A stretch of DNA of 64,000 bases from Planctomycetota bacterium (GTDB lineage: Bacteria > Planctomycetota > Phycisphaerae > UBA1845 > UTPLA1). Every line of letters starts with the position of its first letter. Positions within the stretch are counted from its first letter, which is position 1. The position numbers and the translations under genes were made by a program. Location of the stretch: assembly GCA_015654675.1 (NCBI GenBank), contig JAATGM010000027.1, positions 1 through 64,000 on the forward strand. Reading direction: 5' to 3'. Below, one piece after another: positions 19,245-27,700 of the stretch. The notes beneath the pieces are model-generated. The model did no database searches and had not been told where the DNA came from. It worked only from the letters and a program-made list of their open reading frames with translations.

Positions 19245-20606
19245 ATGGCCCCATCGTTCGTCCGCCGCGTCCTTCTCCCGCTTCACGAGCGCCTCTGCGG
19301 TCGCGACACACTCGGATACGCCCGCGACCTCGAAATGACGCAGTGGTGGCCGGCCGATCGCCTCAAGCAATTGCAGACGCACAAGCTCCGCGCGCTCCTG
19401 ACGTCCGCCACGCGACACAGCTCGTTCTTCCGAGATCGAATCAGTGACGCCAAAATTGAGCCGGCGCACGCCACACTCGACGACCTGCACCGCATCGCCT
19501 CACTGACCAAGTCAGACATTCGTCAGAATCTCGATTGCCTTGCGTGGCCGGCCGTGCCCGGCGGCTTGCATCGCGCGTCCACCGGCGGCTCAACCGGCTC
19601 GCCGGTCGCGTTCTACATGGACCGCGCCCGCCAGGCCGCCGACCAGGCCGCCCGCATCCGCTCGCGACGCTGGTTCGGCATCGAGCCGGGCGATCGCGAA
19701 CTCTATCTCTGGGGTTCGCCGGTCGAACTGACAACACAAGATCGCGCCAAGGCCGTTCGCAACCGGCTCATGAATCACCGGTTGCTCAACGCGTTCGACA
19801 TGACCGCCGACCACATCCGCGACTACCTTGACGAGCTCAACCGGTTCAATCCGACGCATCTGTTCGGCTATCCGAGCAGTCTGGCCCGCCTGGTCGCTGC
19901 GGCGCGAGCGTCTGGCCGACGTCCGCGCGCACCGGCACTACGAGCCGTCTTCGTCACGGGCGAATGGCTCGACCCGACTGATCGCGCCGCCATCGCTGAA
20001 TGGTTCGATGTGCCGGTCGCCAACGGTTACGGCGCTCGCGAAGCCGGTTTCATCGCCCATGAGTGCCCCGAATCGCGACTGCACGTCACGGACGAGAGTC
20101 TCATCGTCGAATTGATCGACCACGCCGGCGCGCCCGTGCAAGCCGGTGAACCGGGCGAAGTCGTCGTCACCCACCTCGACAATCTGGGCATGCCGCTCAT
20201 CCGATACCGCACCGGCGACATTGCCCGGCGCGACGCGGAACTCTGCCCCTGCGGCCGGCAACTGTCGGTCCTTCAGCACGTCGAAGGCCGCCGCACCGAT
20301 CAACTCTTGCGAAAAGACGGCGGACTGGCCCACGCCCTGTCCGTCATCTATGTGTTGCGTGAAACGCCCGGTATTCGCGAATTCAAAGTCGTTCAGCGTG
20401 CCGGCCTCGATCTCGACGTGGCGCTCGTGCCCGACCGCGAGTTCGAACGCGTCGATCAAACTTCGCTCGCGAATCGCCTCGGTCGGCAGCTCGGCGGCGT
20501 CGACGTGCGACTCCGCCTGGTCGACCAGATCGCGCCCGAACCGTCCGGCAAGTTCCGCTATGTCGTCAGCGAAGCCGTCGATCAAAACAAGGAGACCACG
20601 AAATGA
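19245..20606 (+). CDS. PaaK/CapK-like adenylate-forming enzyme
   Basis: A 453-residue protein related to phenylacetate-CoA ligase and CapK. The start is taken at ATG 19245, because the frame upstream of it lies inside the methyltransferase gene. The P-loop-like 'RASTGGSTGSPVAFYMD' (AMP-binding), 'ANGYGAREAGFIAHECP' and 'IRYRTGDIARRD' motifs are all present, as is a C-terminal lid domain ending 'EPSGKFRYV'. CapK-like members often sit in exopolysaccharide loci, where they may activate a carboxylic acid that decorates the polymer; the acid is unknown. The stop overlaps the next gene by four bases (ATGA). Confidence 0.8.
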   Translation: MAPSFVRRVLLPLHERLCGRDTLGYARDLEMTQWWPADRLKQLQTHKLRALLTSATRHSSFFRDRISDAKIEPAHATLDDLHRIASLTKSDIRQNLDCLAWPAVPGGLHRASTGGSTGSPVAFYMDRARQAADQAARIRSRRWFGIEPGDRELYLWGSPVELTTQDRAKAVRNRLMNHRLLNAFDMTADHIRDYLDELNRFNPTHLFGYPSSLARLVAAARASGRRPRAPALRAVFVTGEWLDPTDRAAIAEWFDVPVANGYGAREAGFIAHECPESRLHVTDESLIVELIDHAGAPVQAGEPGEVVVTHLDNLGMPLIRYRTGDIARRDAELCPCGRQLSVLQHVEGRRTDQLLRKDGGLAHALSVIYVLRETPGIREFKVVQRAGLDLDVALVPDREFERVDQTSLANRLGRQLGGVDVRLRLVDQIAPEPSGKFRYVVSEAVDQNKETTK

Positions 20607-20935
20607 CCATCCCCGTCACCACGACCTTCACCATCGAGGGCTACCGAATCCAGAAGTACCTCGGCCTCGTGCGCGGCATCATCGTCCGCTCGCCCACCAT
20701 CGCGCAGGGCTTCTTCGGCGGATTGAAATCGATCATCGGCGGCCGGATCGGCGCGTATTCCGAGATGTGCGAACAGGCCCGCCAGCAGGCGTATGAGTTG
20801 CTAATTGATCACGCAGTTGCGGTCGGCGCGAATGCCATCGTCGGCCTGCGCTACGACGCTTCGGATGTGGCGGATCGCGGAACGGAAGTTCTCTGCTACG
20901 GCACCGCAGTGTTCATTACCCCCGAATCAACCTGA
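20603..20935 (+). CDS. YbjQ/UPF0145 family protein
   Basis: A 110-residue protein of the YbjQ (UPF0145, heavy-metal-binding-domain) family, normally about 105-110 residues. Visible features are the N-terminal 'TTFTIEGYRIQKYLGLVRG', the central 'IIGGRIGAYSEMCEQARQQA' and the C-terminal 'ANAIVGLRYDASDV' blocks, all family hallmarks. The function is poorly known; members form pentameric rings. It overlaps the PaaK-like gene by four bases, so it is probably co-transcribed with the end of the exopolysaccharide cluster. Its stop codon lies inside a perfect hairpin shared with the convergent scpB stop. Confidence 0.85.
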   Translation: MTIPVTTTFTIEGYRIQKYLGLVRGIIVRSPTIAQGFFGGLKSIIGGRIGAYSEMCEQARQQAYELLIDHAVAVGANAIVGLRYDASDVADRGTEVLCYGTAVFITPEST

Positions 20936-20947
20936 CGCGACGTCAGG
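20931..20947. terminator. Hairpin spanning both stop codons of convergent genes
   Basis: CCTGACG-CGA-CGTCAGG is a perfect 7-bp stem. It contains the TGA of the YbjQ-like gene (20933-20935) on one arm and the reverse-strand TGA of scpB (20943-20945) on the other. There is no T-tract on either side, so it would be a weak or Rho-assisted bidirectional terminator. Confidence 0.5.
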
Positions 20948-21659
20948 CCGGCGGCCCCGCCTCGTCATCGGCTGCCGGAGCAGGCGCCGCAATCGGCGCA
21001 TTGTTCCCCGCCCCCTTCAGCCCTTCGCGAAGCGCCTCCACCTTCGGCAGGTCTTCCAGATTCGCCAACCCGAAGACTTCGAGAAATCGCTTCGTCGTCC
21101 CGTACAGCAGCGGACGCCCCAGGTCCTCCGCCCGTCCGACAATCTTTACCAGGTTCATCTCGCGCAGCCGGTTCAACACTTCGCCAGCGGCCACGCCGCG
21201 AATCGCCTCGATGTCCGCTCGCGTCGCGGGCTGCTTGTAGGCGATCACCGCGAGCGTCTCCATGGCCGCGCCCGACAGCCGCGTATCCTGCCGGGCCTTC
21301 AGCAATTTGGTCAGCCACGAATTGAACACCGGCAGCGTCAGCATCTGGTAGCCGCCGGCAATTTCCTCGATGCGGAAACTGGCGCCCGTTTGCTCGTACT
21401 GCTCGTTGAGGGAAGCGATGTGCTGCCGCACCGATCGGGCGTCACCCACGCCCAGGATCTGGGCGATCCGCGCCGGCGCAAGCGGCGAATCAGTCGCTAG
21501 AAGCAGCGCCTCGATGATCTGCCTGGGCGTGACTTCCGGCGCGGGCCCGGCCGCCCCTTCCAGCGCGCCATCACCCGTTTCCACGGAATCGGCGGATTCA
21601 GATGAAAGCGGTTGTTCCTGATCGGACATGTCGTCGACGAGGGTCAGAGCACCATCCAT
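20943..21659 (-). CDS. scpB: Segregation and condensation protein B
   Basis: A 238-residue ScpB homologue, the winged-helix kleisin partner of the SMC-ScpA condensin complex that organises the chromosome. The conserved core begins near residue 44 ('TPRQIIEALLLATDSPLAPARIA'). It includes 'GYQMLT' and the signature 'LSGAAMETLAVIAYKQPATRADIE-IRG' of the second winged helix. The acidic N-terminus and the Pro/Ala C-terminus are variable. The ATG at 21659 is preceded by GAGGAG on the minus strand; a second ATG at 21629 is possible. scpA is not adjacent in this window. Confidence 0.92.
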   Translation of the reverse strand: MDGALTLVDDMSDQEQPLSSESADSVETGDGALEGAAGPAPEVTPRQIIEALLLATDSPLAPARIAQILGVGDARSVRQHIASLNEQYEQTGASFRIEEIAGGYQMLTLPVFNSWLTKLLKARQDTRLSGAAMETLAVIAYKQPATRADIEAIRGVAAGEVLNRLREMNLVKIVGRAEDLGRPLLYGTTKRFLEVFGLANLEDLPKVEALREGLKGAGNNAPIAAPAPAADDEAGPPA

Positions 21660-21685
21660 GGCGAAGAACTCCTCAAACTGGTCAA

Positions 21686-21714
21686 AGCGTACCGCGCCGC
21701 ATCCGGCAACTCAA
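21686..21714 (-). promoter_or_regulatory. Candidate sigma70-type promoter of scpB
   Basis: On the minus strand, TTGAGT (21709-21714) and TACGCT (21686-21691) are separated by 17 bases, about 27 bases before the scpB start. Identified by eye; moderate match to consensus. Confidence 0.4.
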
Positions 21715-21754
21715 TCGCAAACCACGCGAACGCCGATAAAACCATCAGACGGCT

Positions 21755-21784
21755 TTGACCGCTCGGATTCGCCGCGGCTACGAT
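21755..21784 (+). promoter_or_regulatory. Candidate sigma70-type promoter of murI
   Basis: TTGACC (21755-21760) and TACGAT (21779-21784) with an 18-base spacer, 57 bases before the murI start. The same two hexamers with the same spacing recur upstream of the lipoprotein gene at 44751. Confidence 0.5.
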
Positions 21785-21841
21785 GGCCCGCCCCGGGCGC
21801 GATGCTGTCTGACTCGACCGCCCAGGGAAGGGGATTTGTAA

Positions 21842-22684
21842 GTGCCGCACGACGATCGTTGCATCGGGGTCTTCGATTCCGGAATCGGTGGGCTGACAGT
21901 CGTCCGCGAAATGCGCCGCCGGCTTCCGAACGAGCGCATCGTCTACTTCGGCGACACGGCCCGCGTCCCTTACGGCATCAAGAGCCCCAAGGTCGTCACG
22001 CTCTTCTCGCGGCAGATTGTCGACTTCCTGCTCCGCTTTGACCCCAAAATGATCGTCGTCGCCTGCAACACCGCCAGCGCCGCCGCGCTACCCGAACTCG
22101 AAAAGCAGTTTGATCTGCCGCTGGTCGGTGTCGTCAAACCCGGCGCTCGCGAGGCCGTCCGCGCCGCCAACGGCCGGCCGATCGCCGTCATCGCCACCGA
22201 GGCCACCATCAACTCCGATGCATACCGTCGCGCGATTCACTCCCTGCTGCCGCGCGTGCCCGTCCATCAACGCGCTTGCCCGCTTTTTGTCGGCGCAGTC
22301 GAAGAAGGCCGCGACAGCGATGATCGCGTAGTAGCCGCTCTCGCCGAAGATTACGTCGCGCCCCTGCGCGGACTCGACCCCGCCGTGCTCGTGCTGGGCT
22401 GCACCCACTACCCCCTGCTCAAGACAGCAATTGCCCGCGCAATCGGCAGCGAAGTCCTCCTCGTCGACTCGGCCGAACAGACCGCCGAAACCGTCCACGC
22501 CGAACTAAACGCGCGCGGCGCGTTGACGGCGTCGCCCGCGGCAGGCAACCTTACCTGCTATGTCAGTGACAACCCGCAGCGATTCCGTGAGATCGGCCAG
22601 CGATTCCTGGGCCACCCCGTTGTCGATGTCACTTGGGTCTCGCTCGACGAACTGGTCGTCGCCGACGCGCACGCGCCTGCTTGA
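21842..22684 (+). CDS. murI: Glutamate racemase
   Basis: A 280-residue glutamate racemase that supplies D-glutamate for peptidoglycan. The signature 'IGVFDSGIGGLTVVREM' opens the protein. The two catalytic cysteines lie in 'VVACNTASAAALP' and 'LVLGCTHYPLL'. 'VYFGDTARVPYG' is also conserved. The start is a GTG at 21842 with AAGGGGA about nine bases upstream; length and motifs are normal. Its presence shows that this organism keeps a peptidoglycan precursor pathway. The 3' end overlaps the start of the HEAT-repeat lipoprotein gene in another frame. Confidence 0.93.
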   Translation: MPHDDRCIGVFDSGIGGLTVVREMRRRLPNERIVYFGDTARVPYGIKSPKVVTLFSRQIVDFLLRFDPKMIVVACNTASAAALPELEKQFDLPLVGVVKPGAREAVRAANGRPIAVIATEATINSDAYRRAIHSLLPRVPVHQRACPLFVGAVEEGRDSDDRVVAALAEDYVAPLRGLDPAVLVLGCTHYPLLKTAIARAIGSEVLLVDSAEQTAETVHAELNARGALTASPAAGNLTCYVSDNPQRFREIGQRFLGHPVVDVTWVSLDELVVADAHAPA

Positions 22685-23444
22685 CTCACTCGCTGCAGTC
22701 CTTCTGACGCTTACCGCAATCTCGCTCGTCACCGGCTGCGACGATTCAAAACGCCGCTGGCAGGAGTCCCGTCGAACCGCCCGGCAGTGGCTCGATGTCG
22801 CCCTCGAATCCGACCAGGCCGATGAGCGCCGTCGCGCCGTCGAAGCCCTCACCGCAAAGCCCGAGGCCACGACCGATTGGGCCATCATGGCGTTCGACTC
22901 GATCGCCCGGACGGATGTCGATCCGACCGTTCGCGTCGCCGCCCTGCGCGGACTAGGAAAATCGGCCGGACCGAAGACCGTCCCCACGTTGGTCAAGCTG
23001 CTGAAGACCGGCGACCCGCCCCCTGATGTCCATCTCGCTCCCGCCGTCGTCCGATGGGAAGCCGCTCTGCTACTGCGCGACATCAGCCGAGCCGGCAAAC
23101 TCGACCCCGGTCAGAACGAAGAAATCATTACGGTGTTGCTCGCACGCGCCGACAACGACGATGACCGCAACGTCCGCATCGCCGCCATCGAGGCCCTCGG
23201 AAGCTTCCGCGATCAGCGTGTCCTGGCCGGTCTGATCCTGGCTTTGAAGGAACGCGACTTCGCGATCCAGTCGGCCTCGGAGAATTCGCTCCGTGCCCTC
23301 ACCGGCCAGTCGCACAGCTACGACTCCGACGAGTGGGCCAAATGGCTGGCCGGAACGAGCGACCCGTTCGCCGCCGCGCCTGTCGCGCCAGCGCCTCCAG
23401 CAAAGCATAAGTCGTGGTGGGGCGGATCGGCGAGCCAGGGCTGA
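22626..23444 (+). CDS. HEAT-repeat lipoprotein
   Basis: With the ATG at 22626 the protein has 272 residues. A signal sequence ends in the lipobox LVTGC (Cys38). Two or three HEAT-like helical repeats follow: 'DERRRAVEALTAKP', 'DVDPTVRVAALRGLGKSAGPKTVPTLVKLL' and 'DDRNVRIAAIEALGSFRDQRVLAGLILALKERD'. Such repeats serve as protein-binding scaffolds. The C-terminus is Ala/Pro-rich. The chosen start lies 59 bp inside murI; the frame has no later ATG before the lipobox, so the overlap is probably real. No enzymatic motif is visible. Confidence 0.75.
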   Translation: MSLGSRSTNWSSPTRTRLLDSLAAVLLTLTAISLVTGCDDSKRRWQESRRTARQWLDVALESDQADERRRAVEALTAKPEATTDWAIMAFDSIARTDVDPTVRVAALRGLGKSAGPKTVPTLVKLLKTGDPPPDVHLAPAVVRWEAALLLRDISRAGKLDPGQNEEIITVLLARADNDDDRNVRIAAIEALGSFRDQRVLAGLILALKERDFAIQSASENSLRALTGQSHSYDSDEWAKWLAGTSDPFAAAPVAPAPPAKHKSWWGGSASQG

Positions 23445-23454
23445 GCCGCTCGCG

Positions 23455-24630
23455 TCACTTCTTCGGATCGGTGACCAAGTCAAAGTGGTTGCCGCCGACT
23501 CGCTTCACCCAACCTGTCAGTTGCAATGTGGTCAGCGAAGCCGCGATTCGCGCCGGAGAAATCCCCGTCACTTCGGCGAGCGCGTCGATCGACATCGGCT
23601 CACTATCGAATATGCCGACGATTTTCCGTTGCGTATCGTCCAGCGATTCGGTCGATCGCGTCGCCTTGGGCGCGGTGGCCGCCTCCGATAAGGCCGCGCC
23701 GTCCTCCGCCTGCATCAGTAGCTTTCCGGCCGCACCCAGCTCCGAGAGAATGTCACCCATCCCGATGACCAACTTCGCCTCGCCCTTTTGAATCAGCAGG
23801 TTGCATCCATCGCCCTGCGGCGTATCCAGCCGGCCCGGAACCGCGAACACCTCGCGGTTGTAGTCGCTCGCCAGCCGCGCCGTAATCATCGCCCCACTTC
23901 GCGCCGTCGCCTCAATCACCAGCGTCCCCAGCGCAAGCCCGGCGATGATGCGATTCCGTCGCGGAAAGTTCTTCTCATCGGGCGGCACGTCCATCGCCAA
24001 TTCGCTCAGGAGCGCACCATGCCGCACAACCTTTTCAGCCAGCTCCGACGCATCGGGCGGATACAAATGATTCAGCCCGCACCCAAGCACCGCCAGTGTG
24101 CGTCCCTCCGCCGACACGGCCCCCTTGTGCGCGTAAGAATCCACTCCCCGCGCCAGCCCCGACACCACCGTCAGCCCCGCCCGGCAAGCTAGAGCTGCAA
24201 ATCGCTCCGCCTGCTCCGCCCCATAGCGCGAGCACTGTCGCGCCCCGACGATCGCCAGCGCCACCGCATCCGCCGCCTCAATCGATCCGCGCACATAAAG
24301 ACACGGCGGCGGATCGGCAATCGTCTTCAGCGCCGGCGGATACTCCCGATCGAGCAGCGAAACGATCCGCACGCCGCGCGCCCGCGCCGCCTCGACTTCG
24401 CCGTCGACATCCACACGCCCCCGGCTCGCGACAATCTTCTCCGCCGTCGCCAGCCCGATGCCGTCCACGCGCGCCAGCTCCGTCGCGGTTGCGCGCAGCG
24501 CCCCGTCGATCCCGCCAAAGTGCTTCAACATCCGGACGAAACGGATGGGACCGACGCCATCCGACAGGTGCATTCGCAGACACTGTCGCGCGGCCTCAGA
24601 GACGACGGGTCTGGAGTCCGGAGCATGCAT
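23455..24630 (-). CDS. dprA: DNA processing protein A
   Basis: A 391-residue DprA/Smf protein, which loads RecA on incoming single-stranded DNA during natural transformation. The N-terminal part holds a helix-hairpin-helix-like segment ('VDGIGLATAEKIVA'). The Rossmann core contains 'AIVGARQCSRYGAEQAERFA', 'VSGLARGVDSYAHKGA', 'VLGCGLNHLYPP' and 'FPRRNRIIAGLALGTLVIEA'. The C-terminal winged helix (DprA_WH) begins near residue 325. I take ATG 24630 as start; the frame continues to 24735 without family similarity. A TTGTTG-18-TACGAT promoter lies upstream. Confidence 0.92.
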   Translation of the reverse strand: MHAPDSRPVVSEAARQCLRMHLSDGVGPIRFVRMLKHFGGIDGALRATATELARVDGIGLATAEKIVASRGRVDVDGEVEAARARGVRIVSLLDREYPPALKTIADPPPCLYVRGSIEAADAVALAIVGARQCSRYGAEQAERFAALACRAGLTVVSGLARGVDSYAHKGAVSAEGRTLAVLGCGLNHLYPPDASELAEKVVRHGALLSELAMDVPPDEKNFPRRNRIIAGLALGTLVIEATARSGAMITARLASDYNREVFAVPGRLDTPQGDGCNLLIQKGEAKLVIGMGDILSELGAAGKLLMQAEDGAALSEAATAPKATRSTESLDDTQRKIVGIFDSEPMSIDALAEVTGISPARIAASLTTLQLTGWVKRVGGNHFDLVTDPKK

Positions 24631-24718
24631 GTTTCGTAAGCTCCCACGTCCCGCGACAATCGTCAACGGAACGCAATCTACGCTGGCCGACGCCACTGAG
24701 GCCACGTATGATCCCTTC

Positions 24719-24748
24719 ATCGTATCTGCCGCCACAGCGCGACAACAA
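24719..24748 (-). promoter_or_regulatory. Candidate promoter of dprA
   Basis: On the minus strand, TTGTTG (24743-24748) and TACGAT (24719-24724) have an 18-base spacer, with the -10 hexamer about 88 bases before the dprA ATG. The -10 hexamer is the same as at murI and the 44751 lipoprotein gene. Confidence 0.4.
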
Positions 24749-24787
24749 CAATCGACGAACTAATCCCACCTATTCGGAGGACTGAGC

Positions 24788-27700
24788 ATGTCCGACGCCC
24801 CGACCCGCACGCCAACGCAGCCGAACGCAAAACCTGACTCGAAAGCCGTCGCGCCGCCTCCGAAGCGAAAATCCCGCAAGCTGCGCTATTTCATCTTCTT
24901 TTTTCTGATCCTGATTGTTGGGCTCATCGCGCTGGCTCCGACGCTTGCTTCGCTTCCCCCGCTGACCGCCTATGCACTCACATTCGCAAACGACCAGTTC
25001 GCTGGACGCATGAGCGTCAAGTCGATCGGCCTGACGTGGTTCGGATCGACCAAGATTGAGGGTTTCACCGTCTGCGATCCGAACCGGCGCGACGTGATTT
25101 CGGTGCCGAAGATCGTCTGCAGCAACGGACTGTGGAACCTGGCGCGAAACTGGGAGACGTTTGGCGACGTAACGATCGAATCGCCGAAGGTCGAATTGAT
25201 CTTCACGAAGGATAACGAGTTGACGCTCGCCCAGGCGTTCGCGCCCCGCAAGCCGTCACCCGGCCAGCCACCGGCCGGACCGCTGCCGCAGCCGCGCGGC
25301 AAGCTGGTCATCAAAAACGGCACCATTCGCGTCGTGCAGGCCAACGGCGATGCCTTCGAAGTGACCGACTTCGACGGCCAATTCAAGGTTAACACGCTCG
25401 GAGATCTGGTTGGACAAATCGCCGCGGCGCTCACCGGCGGCGGCCGCCTGAGTGGCGACGTATCGCTGCAGGATTTGGTGCGCGACGGCAAATTGCACCC
25501 GCGCCAGGCGAAGGGCACCGCAAAGCTCTCCACCGACGGCCTCGTCAAGATCGGCCCGCTCGCTGACATCTTCGCCCACCAACAAGGCCTCGAAGGCACC
25601 GGAACGTTCAAGCTCGATGCCTCCTTCGACGCCGGCACCATCCGCGCCGCCCTCGACGCCGCCGTCGAAAAACTCCAAACTCGCGAGCGCGCCGCCGCAA
25701 AAGCAGCCCCGCTCGATCTCGCCCTCGCCGGCAATCTCGACGTCGTCGGCGACAAGCTCAATGCGAAGACCAAGTTCTCGAGCCAGGCGGGAACCGCCAC
25801 GGCCGACCTCGATTACAAGATCACCGAGAAGGCCCCGGCCATCGACGCCGAACAGCTCCTCTCCGCAATCCTCACCGGCCAGTCGATCAACCTCCCGGAT
25901 TTCACTCTCAACGCTGCCGCCGACATCGACCTCGCAACCCTTCAGAAAGCCGTCCCCGGCCTGCTCACGATGGGCGAAGGCCGCCAGATCACCAGCGGCA
26001 AACTCACCGTCGAAAAAGTCGTCGTCACGGGTGGCTCGTCTGCCGCCGCACAAGGCAGCGTCCATGTTCGCGACGTCGCCGCAAGCAACGCCGGAAAAAC
26101 TGTCCGCCTCGAACCCATGACGCTCGCCTTCGACGCCGGTCTCGTCCCCGAAAAAGGCCTGCAGATCCGCGAAGCCGATCTGAAAACCTGCTTCGCCAAC
26201 GTAAAGGGCAGCGGTGCGGCCACCAACCTCAAGGCCACTTACGACGCCAACCTCAGTCGACTCAAACAGGAACTGAGCCAGATCATCGACATGACCGGCT
26301 ACGAACTGGCGGGCGATGTAACCGGCTCGGTCGAGCTCGCCCGCGCGTCCGAAGATCGCGTAAACGTGACCATGCAGACCACCGGCAACGGCATCAAATA
26401 CACCTCGAAGGATGGCACCCTCGATCTTCAAAAGGCATCGATCAGCGAGACCGGATTTCTCGCGCTCAATAAGAATCAGGTCCAGTCGTTCACCGCCGAA
26501 AAGGCCCAGGCCGACATCGACGGCGAGCTGCTCGCCACGGCGGCCGGCAAGTTTGATCTGGTCAAAGACGCCTTCAACGCCCAAATCGACCTTCAACGCG
26601 CCGACTTAGGCGCCCTCGGCCGCCGCCTCGCGCCGCTCGGCCTGAAAGACCTCGCCCGCTACGCCGGAATCGTCGTCGCCAAAGCCGAGGCCTCGCGCGC
26701 TTCCGCGAAGTCCCCAATTCTGACAACCGGCAACTTCACCGCCGAGAATCTCGCCGTCGATGGAAAGCCGGTGGGCGACCGCAACATCACCGCCGAATGG
26801 TCCGGCGTACAGATTGCGACAGATGGTGGCCTAAACGTCGACAGCGCCAAGCTCGAAAGCGCTTTCGCCAAGCTCAACGCCAAAGCGATTCGCTTTGAGA
26901 GATCATCGCCGTTCCTCCTCACCGGCAGCGTCAACGTGATCGCCGATCTGCAACGCACCGCCCAGGCCATCTCCCCCATCGTCGATATGAGCGGCTACCA
27001 GATGGCCGGCGACCTGACGAGCAACATCGAACTGGCCCGCGCATCCGACGATCGCGTGAACGTGACCATGCAGACCACCGGCAATGCCATTAAATACACG
27101 ACCAAGGACGGCACGGTTGAGACGAAGAAAGTAAACATCTCCCAATCCGGGTACCTCACAGTCAATAAGAATCAGGCCCAGTCCTTCACCGCCGAAAAAT
27201 TCCAGGCCGACATCGATGGTGAACTGCTCGCGACCGGCAGTGGTAAGTTCGATTTGCTGAAGCAGGGCTTCGACGCCGAAGTTGACCTCCAACGCGCCGA
27301 TCTCGGCGCCCTCGGTCGGCGCCTCGCGCCGCTCGGCATGAAGGATCTCGCCCGTTACGCCGGCAACATCGTCGCGAAAGCGAAGGCCTCGCGCGCGTCC
27401 GCGAACGCACCCATCGACTCCAGCGGCAATCTCACGGCCCAAAACCTCGCCGTTGACGGCAAACCCCTCGCCGACAAAAACATCACCGCCCAGTGGTCGG
27501 GCGTGCAAATCGCCAACAACGGCGGCCTGAGCGTCGCCAGCGCGAAACTCGAAAGCGCCTTCGCCAAGCTCGCCGCCAACGGCGTCCGTTTCGAGAACAC
27601 GACGCCCGTCGTTCTCACCGGCAACATCGACGTCAACGCCGATCTCCAACGTACCTTCCAGGCCATCGCCCCGCTGGCCAGCATGCAGAAACCTCCGGAC

